A program made the position numbers and the translations under genes. Positions 35,489 through 48,843 of a stretch of DNA of 64,000 nucleotides are shown piece after piece (position 1 is the first letter of the stretch; the number at the start of each line of letters is the position of its first letter). The DNA is from Ceratorhiza oryzae-sativae (Eukaryota; Basidiomycota; Agaricomycetes; Cantharellales; Ceratobasidiaceae). The stretch lies in assembly GCA_030998015.1 (NCBI GenBank), contig JARWMV010000030.1, forward strand, positions 62,001 to 126,000. The letters are read 5' to 3'. The notes below the pieces were generated by a model. The model did no database searches, was not told where the DNA came from, and was given only the letters and a program-made list of their open reading frames with translations.

Positions 35489-38400
35489 ATGAGCTCTTCA
35501 CAACTGTCCACTACCCCAGCCTCCCCTTCAAGTGACGAGGGGTCAAAAACTGAACATAGTGTACCCGAGCTGGCAAAGTCTAATGCAATAGTGATACCCC
35601 CCGGTGCCGCAGAGAAAAGGAAACTGATTGTGTGTGTCGATGGGACATCAAACCAGTTTTCAGACAACGCAAGTAAATCAGCGTACAGGCTAACTGTCAG
35701 CTGAGGTTTGGCCTGTTGTAGAACACGAACGTAGTCGAACTGTACAGTCGGATCAACAAGACGGAGAAGCAGCTGACCTATTACAACAGTGGTGTTGGAA
35801 CTTTCGCCAAACCTTCTTGGCGTTCATTTAGCTACCTCAAGAAGGTAGTAGCGAGCGCTGCCGACCTCGCAGTTGCCTGGTAGGCGAATAATGCGATATA
35901 CTGTGAAACTGAACTAAGTAAAACAAAAATCCAGGGAAATCGAAAAAGTAATCCTTGGTGCATATCGTTGGCTTTCAGATAATTATCGCCCCAACGACCA
36001 AATATTCCTGTTTGGTGTGTGACAACAATGTTATCGCGGAGCCTAGCCTAAACGACTGGATGTTAGGTTTTTCAAGAGGCGCTTACCAAGTGCGAACATT
36101 AGCGGCCATGATTGACAGAGTGAGTAGTACACTATATACAAGAGTCTTGAAGTGGCACTGCAAAATCGCTCGGGGCTCACGAGCGCAAAATCTGCTCGTA
36201 ACCGATCCCCATGGTCGAGGACCGCCTGGGGGCACGCTCTCAGGATGGAATTTCAACACGAGGATCTATCACGAACGCATATTGCGCTCACGGTTTTTGG
36301 CTGGTTTGCCATTGTTATCTCGGTACTGCACACATTTGGCCCCAAGGCGCTAATATGCTTTGAGGTGGCCCGAAAGTGCCCATGCATTTTGTCTGTGGAT
36401 TTATGAGTCCCGCATCAGTTCCTCCCCGTACATGATACATATACTTACAATGATATTTGATAGATCGGCTTGCTGTGGCCAGGCAATCAAGAACAAATTC
36501 CATTGTAAGTCTATATGATTGAGTCCTCGACTTTTCTGAGGCAGCCTGGCTTGAAAATTCTAGCGCATGGGAACTATATTCAGCCGAATCTCCCAATCTC
36601 GCTCGATTCAAGGAAACTTTTTGTAGGGACAATGTTGATTTGTACTTCCTGGGCGCATGGTAGCTCTTGTACTCAGTCTCGGGTCCTATTTATTCACAAA
36701 TTGACTTTCGTTAGGGACACAGTTTCTTCTGTTGGGTTTTCGGGCCGACTTTTCCCTGGTTCCACCGATTGCGACAATGTCACTCACTTTAGACATGCAT
36801 TAGCTCTCGATGAGCGCCGTGTGAAGTTCTTGCCTGAATATGCGACTGGGAAGCCAAAACCTGGTGGTACCACGAAAGAAGTTTGGTTTGCTGGGACACA
36901 TTCGGATATGTATGTGGCAATATCAAGTTGTGTGACCGACTAACTAGATGGCGCGTAGTGGGGGCGGCAATAAGGTCAATCGTGACCTAGATCGAGGCGG
37001 GGAGCCTCTCCGGTGGATGATGGAAGAGGCTCGTTCGGCGGGACTATCGCTAACCTCGCATGACGTCAGGGTTGGGATTCCGTCCCCCGAAGTCACTGAG
37101 TCGCTTGAGGGATTATGGCGCCTACTTGAATACTTACCTGTGGCACAAAGATCTTATGGAACCGGTCAAACCACCATGAAACGGTAAGCCAATCATTCAT
37201 AAACGTCTTGGGCAGAACCAATGCGTACCAATTTTAGGCTGCCAATACACCGAGGACAGCCACGTAGAATCACTGACAAATCACAGAAGATCCACTGGAC
37301 TGTGACGGCCGAATCAAATACTAATAAGGAAGCTCGCTCAAAGAAATACGAGCCTAGAGCACTGCTTTTCTTTGAGGGCAAAGAGCAATCGTGGTCTAGT
37401 ACCCCGTCTGAACGTTCGTGTCATTTCTTGACACGAGGTGCTTGTTTCGTGATTGCAGTACCATTTACAATTGCCTCCAGGTTTGGAAGGAGAGAACTTC
37501 GCAGAAGGGCGGAGGCTGGTCGAGGCTTATCGTCAGTCTAAGGAAAATCCCAATCTGGTTGAGGCAATTAAGACGTACCTGGAAGGAGATGGTTCGCAAA
37601 CTTTGAAAGCGAACACTTCTGTTTCTCGTTCAAACTAAGTGTTTCTTCTACAGATGTCCAGCCGAGCAGTATATGGATATACGGAGGGCCGAAACTTTTG
37701 AACAACTTGATACGTTCCACTAAGGATGATTCGACCGCACGGAAGATTCTTTGCACCGTTGTGGGGATTAAGGAGAGTAAGTATCGGCTTAAAGGCACTG
37801 AATTTTAGTGCTAAGGTCGTTTGGAGGATACAAGAACCTCGTAAATGAGGGGAAAATACGGGATGAGCCAAGTGCGAGCTTGCTTCCCAACGCTTCTAAC
37901 GACGGTAAACGTGATACGTTTTGATACTTAATGTATGCTTATTTTACCGTCGCTGAAGCGCCTGATTTCGAGGAAATTAATAACAGCGTTTTGCCTCGGA
38001 TATGGGTCATACTGCGGCAATGGGTAGAAGATTACGTTGGTCAGAATCAGCTCAAACCGTTTACCTGTCGCTCAATTGGTTGCAACTGATGAAATACTTG
38101 GCAGAAAACCGACCTTCAAAAAATACTCACAGTAATATCGTTTCCAGAATACTTGGGTCGGAGGGTCAAAAATTAGACAAGCCGACATCTGCTGACGAGA
38201 GTGAGCAAACGCCATAACTGGAGCTCAGTAATGGTTGACCCAACGGGCAAATGATGCAGGTCCAGAATGGTCACTGAAGTTCGTACCGTTGGGGAACCGT
38301 TCTACTCTACTTGTTCGGATAGCGACGGATTTGGTACTCACTCTCATGAAGAACTGTGAGCAGCGCACTGTTGCAGACCTTATCGTATTAGACTCAAATA

Positions 38401-41046
38401 TCCACACTTTCAGATCAAGTCCAAGACGCCTTCTTCAAAAGCCTGTCGGCTGAAGGAGCACTAAGTTTACGCGTAAAAAATGGCTCCGGTTTTGAGTCTG
38501 TCTTGACTCGAACCTCGTATCGCAAGTTTTCAGCCGTCGCGAGCGTTCTTCTGGGTACCGTACGCCACGTGACTAGACTCGACCCTGATGTGACTACTAA
38601 ACCTGACACGGAGGACTCCAGTGAGTGCGCTGCTGTGCAATCTAGGTTAAATAGTCACCAGATTGGGATAGAACTTTTGAGGAATGTTGTGATGCTCATT
38701 GGAAGGTTTGCCATAGATGGTAGAGTATAACGTTGCTTCCTATCTGAACGCGGAAACCAACTAGACCTATTTCGATAGAAACTGCTCGGATACAGCTCTC
38801 ACTTGGTGAAGCGGTCACCGTACTGCTATCAATATTAAAAGATCCCAAGTCTGGAACAATCAGTCATCCCAGCATGGTCATTGAAGTCGCTCACTCCCTA
38901 TCAATGTTAGCAAACTATGGTAAGTACCCTACCACTGCGCATGTATGCGAAACTTCCTATGACTCTCAGCCCCTTGTGCCCAACAAATCCTCGACGATGG
39001 CCTAGCTATATTGTTTAGATATATAGACAATGCTAGCATATCCGATCTACAAGACCGTCAAATGGTTGACAAAAATCTTATGTCGGTGATTTCCCACCTT
39101 AGAGAGGATGGTAGGTTTAAGACTGTCGGCGTGGAGAGCGCCCTGGTAGTTTAATTGTAGCGGAAAGCTGTGTGCTAATTGTTTGCAACCACATAGGGGA
39201 TAAGTTTCCGGATCGGGTGACCACGCAGTTTAAACTTGTCAAGCACCTTGCTATGATAATGAAAAATCCAAAACATCCGGCCAAGCAGGATGCCTGCTGC
39301 ATATTGGAGGCTATATCGGTTGATAGTGGGTATAGCATTGCTGCAATTGAACCTTCCGTCACCAAATCTCAACCGACATCTAGGGCCGTTCCGCCTTTTA
39401 GTTCAGGACGAAAACGACAAGAATATTGTCAACGGATTACACGAAAATGGGATCATCATCGGGTTGTGCGACAATGTCCACATGTACCCGGAAGCTGCTA
39501 TGACGCTGACTAACCTGGTCACGGGCGGTACCAGTATTTAATGCTCTCATGCTACTTGATTAATGGAAAAATAACCAACATCTAAAGGCTCGATTTACGA
39601 GTTTGTCTTCGAACCTACGCGTCGTAACGCAATCCTCCAAGTGCTTCGTGGTGGTAAAAACGTAAATTTGGTGCGAACGGTCATTCGGCTGATCGGGAAG
39701 CTCGCGGAGCAAGTGAGTACCCAATTCTAAGGTCGTTCTTTCCAATTGGAACCTACTTGACTCCTAGAGGGCGGAAAAAATGACTATAGCACGATCTCCC
39801 GAGATTTGGCTCCATATCTCCACTCGAGCTCCGAGGGGCTTGCAGAATGTGCACTAGATACTGCACTGCAATTTGCCTTTTATTGTAAGTTCCTGGATTC
39901 GCTCTTGGTTCTGAAATGCATCCAAACCAGAAACTAGCCGAATACGTGGATGATACACTATGTCAAGCCCTTGTGCGGCTTGCTGAAAGTGAAATGGACC
40001 ACAAAGCCATCCTGGCCTTGGGAGCTGCGCGTGTGAGCGGTGGGTTGACAGCGCTAGTTGGGGTGTTCGTAAAAGACTCAAGTACTGCTTTCTCAGAATT
40101 TTCGGCTGGAGTATTTTTTCGGCCTGCCTGGGCCGAACTCACGATCGGGATGATAAAGGAAAATAGTACACTGGCTAGCACAGCAATACGAGTAGCAGCC
40201 AGACTCTTAGAGGATGGTATGTCACTCATACGGATATCGTATGAGGTTATGGTTGTCATTTGTTGTAGGAAAATTACCAGACAAGTTTCACCTCGACTGC
40301 ATCAAGAACCTTAATGAGGTCCTGGGGCTCGCGCTGGATAGAACTTTGTATTTGCACCCATGTGAGTACTAACGCATTATGTGCAGATATCATTGAATTA
40401 CCCTTGGCCTTATGTAGATTCGCGTGATGGCAGAATTGACATTACGCTCGCAACATTCGATCTGGTGAAGCTGTTTTTCAAAATGGGTAAGTCGTTCAAA
40501 AAGTGCTTTCCCACCATGTACTGATGTATTTTCGGACAGAGGCAGGCATTGATCATATCTTTGGGCAAGGTTTAATTGAAAATGTTATCTTTCTGACTGA
40601 TGGGCCATGCTCGGAGGTCGATACGAAAGCCAAAGAGCTGTTTTGGGAATTGGATGAAAATAGTAAGTAGAATTCTGGGCGCTGTTCGCGGGACTCCAAT
40701 ACTTTGGATTCAAGCAGGGACGTTTTCCCGGCATATCTATGGCAAGATGCGTAATCCATGCTGGAGCCACAACAAGGCGGTTGAGGAACTTTGGACTGAA
40801 AAGTTTAAGGATGATAAGAGGGCCAAGATTCGTTTGGCCACTCAAGCAGATCTGAATGAAACTCCTTCGGCAGATGGGCCAAACTCTGAAAACGGCAATT
40901 CACCTCGTGGCCCCTGGTTGTTTCTGGGGTTAGCTTATGATCACATCTGCAATTTGAACCTGTCTCATACTCTGTATATCGCTAGGATGTCTTTCTTATT
41001 TGTTTTTTATTACTTTGTTTTTTTGTTGTATATGCAGATTGCATAA
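35489..41046 (+). CDS. DUF2235 alpha/beta-hydrolase fused to armadillo/HEAT-like repeats
   Basis: The start at 35489 opens a Ser/Pro-rich N-terminus, then LIVCVDGTSNQFSDN joined across a GC-AG intron to NTNVVELYSRINK. Next come YYNSGVGTF, the nucleophile box GFSRGAYQVRTLAAMIDR (spliced at 36016-36071), WPGNQEQIPFAWELY, FLGAWDTVSSVG, HFRHALALDERRVKFLPEYA and WFAGTHSD followed by GGGNKVN. This is the complete DUF2235 (T6SS Tle1-like phospholipase) domain, ending near 37380. From about 37450 to 40900 many short exons encode helical blocks, for example FKLVKHLAMIMKNPKHPAKQDACCILEAIS, AAMTLTNLVTGG, VRTVIRLIGKLAEQ and ILALGAARVSGGL, which resemble armadillo/HEAT repeats. No NB-ARC or P-loop was seen. 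The open frame closes at 41046. A lipase or hydrolase role is inferred from the family. Exon limits in the repeat half are uncertain, and it could be two genes. Confidence 0.75.
35669..35721 (+). other. GC-AG intron in the DUF2235 gene
   Basis: The only splice that keeps DN-NTNVV in frame uses GCAAGT as donor at 35669 and TAG at 35719-35721. GCAAGT is the typical donor of the minor GC-AG intron class. The neighbouring GT two bases downstream gives the wrong phase. Confidence 0.75.
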
Positions 41047-41264
41047 ATGTCCATGTCCTTCTCACTACTATCCACGATCTATGTAGCTATGTTTATAACT
41101 ATGAACTGATCTGCCTCATACCATTCAGCAAAAACCTGTTGGGGTAAAGAGGTCTAAGGAGATTGGGCAAGAATTTTGGTGATTACTTGCACCTGCAGCA
41201 AGAATGCAGGAATACCAGTGAAAACCCACAGTATCCTGCACCTTTGTGAGAATCCTGTGATGAG
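41047..41264. other. Boundary between gene island and repeat block II
   Basis: No gene. CpG frequency drops here. The sequence from about 41128 (cagcaaaaacctgttgggg) resembles a stretch at 52290 outside the repeat block's other elements. Confidence 0.4.
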
Positions 41265-41565
41265 TGTAGAATATTCATGTACATACTCAAATGATATAGA
41301 ATGTGTATGAGTCAGTAATTGAGCCTATAGAAATCAAATGTATATATTTGTGTATAGAAAGATTTACAAAAGAATATGTTGTTGTGAGAGAATTTGATGA
41401 AGTACGAGGGGCTCGCAGAGCCCTTATTTATACCCTACGAATATGCATGAGTCATATGTTATGCTGCTGCGCATATACTGCACATAAATGACGCATTCAC
41501 ACTTGACTTGATTACTGACTTGTACACATTCTAGATCATTCAAGTATGTACATGTATATTCTACA
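41265..41565 (-). repeat. 3' LTR of the Ty1/copia element
   Basis: This 301 bp sequence has ends that are inverted repeats of about 22 bases with one mismatch (TGTAGAATATTCATGTACAT...). On the minus strand it is preceded directly by a polypurine tract (AAGGGGGAG, 41566-41574), so it is the 3' LTR. No 5' LTR partner is present in the window. Confidence 0.85.
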
Positions 41566-44500
41566 CTCCCCCTTAATCAAGTAAGTGTAACTACAGGAAT
41601 GATCAGAAACATATTACATGAGTATAAGCGATTTAAGAGACCATTTCAGACTTTCAATCATTCAGACCAGTTCCATTATTTCAATACAACTATTAGATTG
41701 ATTAAACAAGTTAATTACCTGTCCTCCTCAAGTTCAGCAATTGTTGTGTATGGTTCCCCCATGATTGACTTAATGAGGTAACTAAATTGGGGAGCTGGCA
41801 ATGCTTTAGTGAATGCATTGGCAAGGTTCTCTTTGGATGGTATGTACAAAGTGGATACCTTATGTTGCTCAATGATATTGCACATGAAGTGATGGCCAAT
41901 GTCAATATGTTTTGAGCAACCATGGTATTGTGATTCAACTGAAAGTGTAAGTGCAGCAAGATTATCTGAAAGTACAAGGGTTGGTGTGTCAGCTTTGTAA
42001 TATAGTTCTTTGAGAAACTGGTACAGCCAAAGTGCCTGAGTACATGTGTGTGAGAGTGCCATGTACTTGGCTTCCATCATTGATGAAGCAATGGTGGCTT
42101 GCTTCTTAGCAGACCATGAAATAGCCACACCTCCAAGTAAAAATATATTACCAGAGATGGACTTACAGTCAAGTAAGTTACTCCCCCAGTCAGCATCAGA
42201 ATATCCTAGCTCTCCAAATCCTTTGTTGGATCAATGGTACATTATCCCATGTGAAGCAGTGCCCTTCAGATAACAGATCATGTGCTTCACAGCTGTCACA
42301 TGTGCTGGTCCAAAGCATGTCATGAATTGGGCTAGGAATGTAACAGTGTAAGCTATGTTAGGCCTTGTGCAAAGGGCCACATATAGTAGCTTACAGATGT
42401 ACATTCCATAATTAGAATTGGGTTTTGTACCTTCAAATCAAGTGAGCTGAATATTTGGCATCATGGGTGTGTGAGTGGCATAGGTGTTCTGCAAGCCTGC
42501 TGATTCAACTATAGAGTCAATATATGCTTTTTGACTCAAAGTTAAAGTGCCTTGCTCACAATCACAGTGAAAAATTATACCTAAGAAGTGCTGAATAGAA
42601 CCTAAGTTGCACATTTCAAAGGCTTCAAGTTGTTATGGGTCAGGGTACACTTGAATATCTAGAGCTTAAGCAAATGTAGATATGTTAGTATACACTAATC
42701 GTACTCAATACTTCTTAGACTAGAGTAAGAAGGCTCAAAGTAGTTGCAATGCGATCAAGTAACACTCAAGGTAGTCTTAATCTTTCACAGTGTAAACTGA
42801 CTAATTTATAGGTATAAAGAGCAAGACTACTATGGTCAGGTTCCCTTAGATAACTCAAATGTAGTTCAGCCCTAGTCACTTGGACTAACTGATACTAATC
42901 TTAATACTAGACTTTAAGCAATAGCTTATAGGATAGATGGAGGGCTGCCTAATGCGTGTACTTCCTCAGCTACAGGTACTTAGATTTCCTCTAATAGCTG
43001 GTACTTAATGTCATGCTCAATCAGGCAATATTGTATCCTTATATATCTCTGTATATAAGATACAATGAATCAGACAGTATATAACTAATATGGTACTTTA
43101 TTCCTCAGTACTAGTTATATAAGAAATCACACACAGACAAGAGAAATAGAAAGAGAAAAGAAACCAATAACTGGTCTGGGTTGAGTAGTGAAGGGAAGGT
43201 GGTCTGGAAGGGCCTCAGAGGAGGTCCTTTTATACCCTGAGGAGGGCATTCCAGAGCCAAATAGATACATGCATGCCAGTGCAATCATCAAAAGAGGGTA
43301 CTGCTATACTTGGGGTACACCCTAGCCCAGTATAGGATAAAAGAGTAAAGACAGGGTGTGGATCAAAGGCATTGATGCATCTGAGACCTGCTATTGGCTT
43401 GTAGATCATATTATCATAGTATATACATGTAATGAACAGAGACTACATCTCAGTGAGTCATAAAGTGAGTCAGAGAAGCTTCTGGATCAATTTGGGAAGC
43501 TCTCCTGACTCACTGGAGTCATTAGATCTTGATTGATGGTCCAGTAAGATTCTAATGATCTTCGGGCCATTCCGGCGCGAGGATCCGGTGGATCGCGATG
43601 ATCTTCGGGCAGCAGATACCGCCGAAGATTGGCTATCGATAGAGCACAAGATCGCTTTGATAGCGTAAGCGGTCGCCGAGATATGAGCGGTGCGATGTTG
43701 TAATCAATATCTCCTGATAAGAGGAAATATTGCAACCTCTGTATCTCTCTGAGATCTTATTGTAAAAACTTAATAAAATATGCGTTGGAGAGCGGGAAAT
43801 TTGTACTATTTAATGAAACAGAAAATAGTACAATTCAGAGTGCATACAAATTCGAGTATTTCACAATTTAATTACAGAGGCATCGCTTGAGGTTGGCAGA
43901 GCAGACTAAAATAATAGAAAATGTTAGTGATCCATAACACAAGTAGTTCTTTGATAACAAAATCAGTATGGTTGTGTGAGCTAGCAACCATAACATCATC
44001 AATGTAAATCACAAGTATTGCAACAAAGAGTTTGTTTTCATTGTTGATTATACACTGATAAACACAAGCATCAGTCTTGCAAGGTATGTATCCAAGTTGC
44101 TTGAGTTTATTATCAAATAACTGATTCCACATTTGACCTGCTTGTTTCAGTCCATAAATTGAATGTTTAAGACAAAGTACCTTATTTGTTTCATCCTTGA
44201 AGTACAGTATCTGATGCATATAAAGTTCTTCATTTATGTTTGCATGTAGGTAAGCAGAACTTACATCAAGCTGCCTCAAGTCCCAATCAAATTGATTCAC
44301 CAAAGATGTGATGATATGAATGGAATCAAGTTGTACAACTGGTGTGTAAGTATGTCCAAAGTTGATTCCTAGTTGCTGACTAAATCCCTGCACAACTAAT
44401 CAAGCTTTATAACAAATGGGCTTACCATTTTCATTGCATTTAATGGTTAGTACCCATTTGTTTCCAATGGCTTTTTGATTGGCTGGGAGTTCAACAAGTT

Positions 44501-47420
44501 TGTAAGTTCCCATCTTCTCAAGTGTGGCAACTTCTGCTTCCATGGCTGACTTCTATTTGTTTGCATTCAGTCCTGATAGGGCCTGCTCAATGGTCAGATT
44601 GTCTTTGGTCAATATATGCTGAGTGGTGAGGGACCAATGTGTTTCAGGGTTGTTGGTAACTGCCATGGATGGTTCTGCCTTTGGTGGAACAGGATCATCA
44701 AGGGTGAGTTTGAGGAACACTTCCTCCAATCCATCAAGCTTGTTGTATGCAGGTAGCTCAATGGGTTTGGAGGTTGGGCTCTTGGTGGTTGAGGATATGG
44801 TGGGAGTGGAGGTAAGGGATGGTATGTTGGAGATGCTGGTATATGCATTGTTGGCATTGGACTTGCTTCCAGTGCTATCACTGGTGGTATTGGTGAGTCT
44901 TAATACAAGTTTAGATACCTCATTTTTATCAGCATATATGGGCTTACCTGGCATGGTGGAGTTGTCAATCTTGATTTTGACTCCTCCATGCTCTTGTTCC
45001 AAAGTGATAGCTGGAGTGTTGGGGTTGTTGTGATGGGTTTGCACACCAGTGTGTTGGTCAACAGCATTAATTTGATTAAGTGATATAGCAGTATCAGAGC
45101 AAGGGGTGTGAAGCATAGTAGAGTGGTTGGGTGGTTTAGGTGTGACAGTGTGAACAAGAGTATTTGAAGTTGTTGTGTGTGATGCTTTCTTTGCACTCTT
45201 TTGCTCCTCTTTTATAACTTTCTGTTCACCTGTTTCCACCAAGTCATTTTTTTGCTTGCTGCTCAGCTTGGTATCTCCCCCTGTTCCAGTAAGTTCTACA
45301 GTTCATTCTGCAGCACTGCTATTCTGACTTGACTCCCCCTCAACAGGCAGAATGACTGTTTCTTCCCAATCTGGATCATCTTGCACACCTGTGGGCTGTG
45401 CATATACTTGCAGAAATGAGATGTTCTGCAAGTGCATTATGCAATTAGCTCCAGGTTTGTAATATCTCCAACTTTTACCTTGTACATCCGATATTCCCAT
45501 AAATATACCTGTAAAAGTTTTTGGATCTAATTTTGATATGTTCTCTCCTTGATTAAGTATGTAACATTTTGTTCCCCACAGCCTTAATTGGCTAAAATTT
45601 GGTTTCTTACCCCAAAAGAGCTTGTATGGTGTTTTCCAGAACGCTCCATGTACTTGCATGGGCACCCAGTTCTTTAGATAGCATGCATATGCTATCACTT
45701 TGTTCCATAAGAACTTTGGTGCTCCTGACTTGAGAATCATCACTTGTGCTTTTTTGGTAAGTGTCCTGTTTAGCTGCTCAGCAATTCCATTTTGCTGAGC
45801 TGAATATGGGGCTGTAGTTTCCAAAATTGTTCCCTTCAGAGCAGCATACTTTATTAACAAATTCACCTCCATTGTCAAATCTTATGCACTTTATTTTCTT
45901 AGATTTTTGTGTTTCTAACATTGCTTTGAACACTTTGTATTTGCTCAAAGTCTCATCTTTATGTCTCAGAAATCCTAGTTTTGTAAAACACATAGCTACA
46001 TCTGTAAATGATACATAGTATTTGTACTTACTGATGGATGCAATATGAGCTGGTCCCCATACATCAGTAACTATTAGTTCACCTATCTCATTCACAGTTG
46101 TTCTTGACTGTTTCAGAAAGGGTTGTATATGCACTTTTGACTGCATACACACTTTGCATTCAAATTTTAAGCCAGTTTTATGATTAGCAATTTCCATTCC
46201 TTCAACAGTGTTAGTACTTTTCAATCACTTGAGTGTTTGCATGTTTCAATGACCCAAGATCCTGTGCCAATCATACCAGGTTTGGCCAGTTTGTTTCATG
46301 AGCACAACCTCATTTATTGTTCTATGGTCTACATGGTTGCTTATTGTTTGTGTGTCAATCTTCCACAAACTGCCCCATATGTGATCATGAAGTTTTGAAC
46401 TGATTGCTACTTTATGGTTGTTTGTGTCTGTTATGATTAACTTGCTGCAGTCCAACAAGACATGCATTCCCTTATCAATAATCAATGATAAGCTGATTAG
46501 ATTAACAGGTGATCCAGGTACATGTGCAACATTTGTCAGAACAATAGTCTTGTATTGATTGTTATTTGGGTCTATTTTACATCAAAGTCTAACTTCACCT
46601 CAACCTAGGATTGGCTCTTTACCAGTGACTCCAGTGATGTATCCAGATGATTTACTATATGTAGTAAATGCTTCTAGGTCCCTAGCAATGTGAATTGTAG
46701 TTCCACTATCAGCTAGCCATGTATTACAATTGATACTTACTAATGTTACTTCATCCTCATGAGTTGAAAAGGTGTGGTTGGGTTCTATGCTGTCATCTAA
46801 CATGGCTATATGCATGTGTGCATTGCCATTTTGGTTCTTGTTGGGTGAGTCAAATCTTTTGTTATGGAAATTTCCTTTGTTTGCTTTGTTGAGCTGGCTT
46901 CTCTTGTAATGTGCCTCCTGCCAGGCTTCAGCATTCATTTGCCCAGTGCCCAATCTTTCTGCAGTTCTTGCATTTTGATTTTGACTTATCTGGAGGTTGC
47001 ATATTGGTACATGTAAGCCTATTCTGTTGGAACTTATTTGTACTAAAGAACACTTTAGGTTCATTGTTCCAGTTACTCCTTCAGTGTGCCTCTGCTAATA
47101 TCCTTGAGCATAGATCACTGATTTGATCCACTAACTCATTTGCATTATCCATATTAAATCAGAAGTTTACCAATTGAGTGAACATATCCCACAAATCCAG
47201 TAAACTGATTACTAAAGTTGTTATCTAATCCACTTCAGTTATTGACCTTGGTATGATTAGATTTATTTGTTGGAACCAGCCATGCATGCACTGTATGTGT
47301 TCCTCAATATTGTTGGTCTCAGCCATGCAATGACTAAAGAGTTTTCTTTGTAGGTCAATCAGGCTGACAGTTCCCTTTATGTGAAACATTGATGCCAGTA
47401 AATCCCATGTCTTGGCAGAG
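41566..47420 (-). pseudogene. Ty1/copia gag-pol, decayed, 5'-truncated, interrupted by LTR B
   Basis: Domains run on the minus strand from high to low coordinates in copia order: a gag remnant (47420-47160), protease (WLADSGTTIHIA near 46690-46725), GAG-pre-integrase (46485-46225), integrase core (46224-45700, including IRFDNGGEF and AEQLNRT), a low-complexity linker (45242-44553), RVT_2 reverse transcriptase (about 44500-43940 and 42630-42250, with YIDDVMVAS) and RNase H (42128-41715, with CSKHIDIGHHF). Premature stops are TGA at 46600, 46582, 46246, 46225, 45303 and 44400, and one TAG at 44553. Most of the TGA sites stand where Arg is expected, such as KA*LVVQGFSQ. A frameshift lies near 45855. 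LTR B splits the RT region, and copy C cuts off the 5' end of gag. Confidence 0.9.
42631..43939 (+). repeat. 1.3 kb LTR-like element, copy B, with CAAGT duplication
   Basis: The ends are TGTTATGGGTCAGGG and GTGATCCATAACA. CAAGT occurs at 42626-42630 and 43940-43944. It is inserted inside the copia RT region. Element plus duplication is 1314 bp, a multiple of three. CpGs are retained in the 43560-43700 segment, and the 82-codon minus frame is open (43487-43735). Confidence 0.9.
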
Positions 47421-48723
47421 TGTTACAGGTCAGGGTACACTTGAATATCTAGAGCTTAAGCAAATGTAGATATGTTAGTATACACTAATCATACTCAATA
47501 CTTCTTAGACTAGAGTAAGAAGGCTCAAAGTAGTTGCAATGCAATCAAGTAACACTCAAGGTAGTCTTAATCTTTCACAGTGTAAACTGACTAATTTATA
47601 GGTATAAAGAGCAAGACTACTATGGTCAGGTTCCCTTAGATATCTTAAATGTAGTTCAGCCCTAGTTGCTTGGACTAACCAATACTAATCTTAATACTAG
47701 AATTAAGTGATAGCTTATAGGATAGATGGTGGGCTGCCTAATGTGTGTACTTCCTCAGCTACAGGTATTTAGATTTCCTCTAATAGCTGGTACTCAATGT
47801 CATGCTCAATCAGGCAATATTGTATCCTTATATAACTATGTATATAAGGTACAATGACTCAGACAGTATATAACTAATATGGTACTATATTCCTCAGTAC
47901 TAGTTATATAAGAAATCACACACAGACAAGAGAAAATAGAAAGAGAAAAGAAACCAATAGCCAGTCTGGGTTGAGTAGAGGAGGTTGTCTGGAAGGGCCT
48001 CAGAGAAGGTCCTTTTATACCCTGAGGAGAGCATTCCAGAGCCAAATAGATGCATTCATGCCAATGCAATCATCAAAAGAGGGTACTGCCATACTTGGGG
48101 TACACCCTAGCCCAGTATAGGATAAGAGAGTAAAGACAGGGTGTGGATTAAAGGCATTGATGCATCTGAGACCTGCTATTGGCTTGTAGATCATATTATC
48201 ATAGTATATACATGTAATGAATGGAGGCTACATCTCAGTGAGTCATAAAGTGAGTCAGAGAAGCTTCTGGATCAATTTGGAAGGCTCTCCTGACTCACTG
48301 GAGTCATTAGGTCTTGATCAATGGTCCAGTAAGATTCTAATGATCTTCAGACCATTCTGGCACAAGGATCTGGTGGATCATGAAGATCTTTGGGCAGCAG
48401 ATACCACCAAAGATTAGCTATCAATAGAGCATAAGATTGCTTTGATAGCATAAGTGTTTGCCAAGATATGAGCAGTGCAATGTTGTAATCAATATCTCCT
48501 GATAAGAGGAAATATTGCAACCTCTATATCTCTCTGATTTCTTAAGATAAAATCACAATAAAATATGTGTTGGAAAGAGGAGATTTTGTACTATTTAATG
48601 GAACACAAATAGCACAAATTCAGATGCATACAAATTCATTTAATTTCAAGAAAATTACAGAGGCATCACTTGAGGTTGGCAGAGCAGACTAAATTAATAG
48701 AAAAATGTTAGTGATCCATAACA
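47421..48723 (+). repeat. 1.3 kb LTR-like element, copy C, CpG-depleted, without target duplication
   Basis: The ends are TGTTACAGGTC and GATCCATAACA (1303 bp). The flanks cagag and ttttc do not match. Almost every CpG of copies A, B and D in the 48330-48480 region is TG or CA here, and the 82-codon frame is lost. It joins copia gag on its left to unrelated repeat sequence on its right. Confidence 0.85.
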
Positions 48724-48843
48724 TTTTCTCCTAAGTTGAACAAGCTATAAACAAGTTCATGTGACCTTGGGTGCTTATCCCAGTGCTTATGGTGGTTATC
48801 TAACTTGGTCCTGCAATTCTCTCCATTGTAACATGGAGCAAGG
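48724..48843. repeat. Unclassified repeat segment between copies C and D
   Basis: The part ggttatctaacttg...tgcaattctctccattgtaac recurs at about 50205-50255 on the other side of copy D. Confidence 0.6.
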
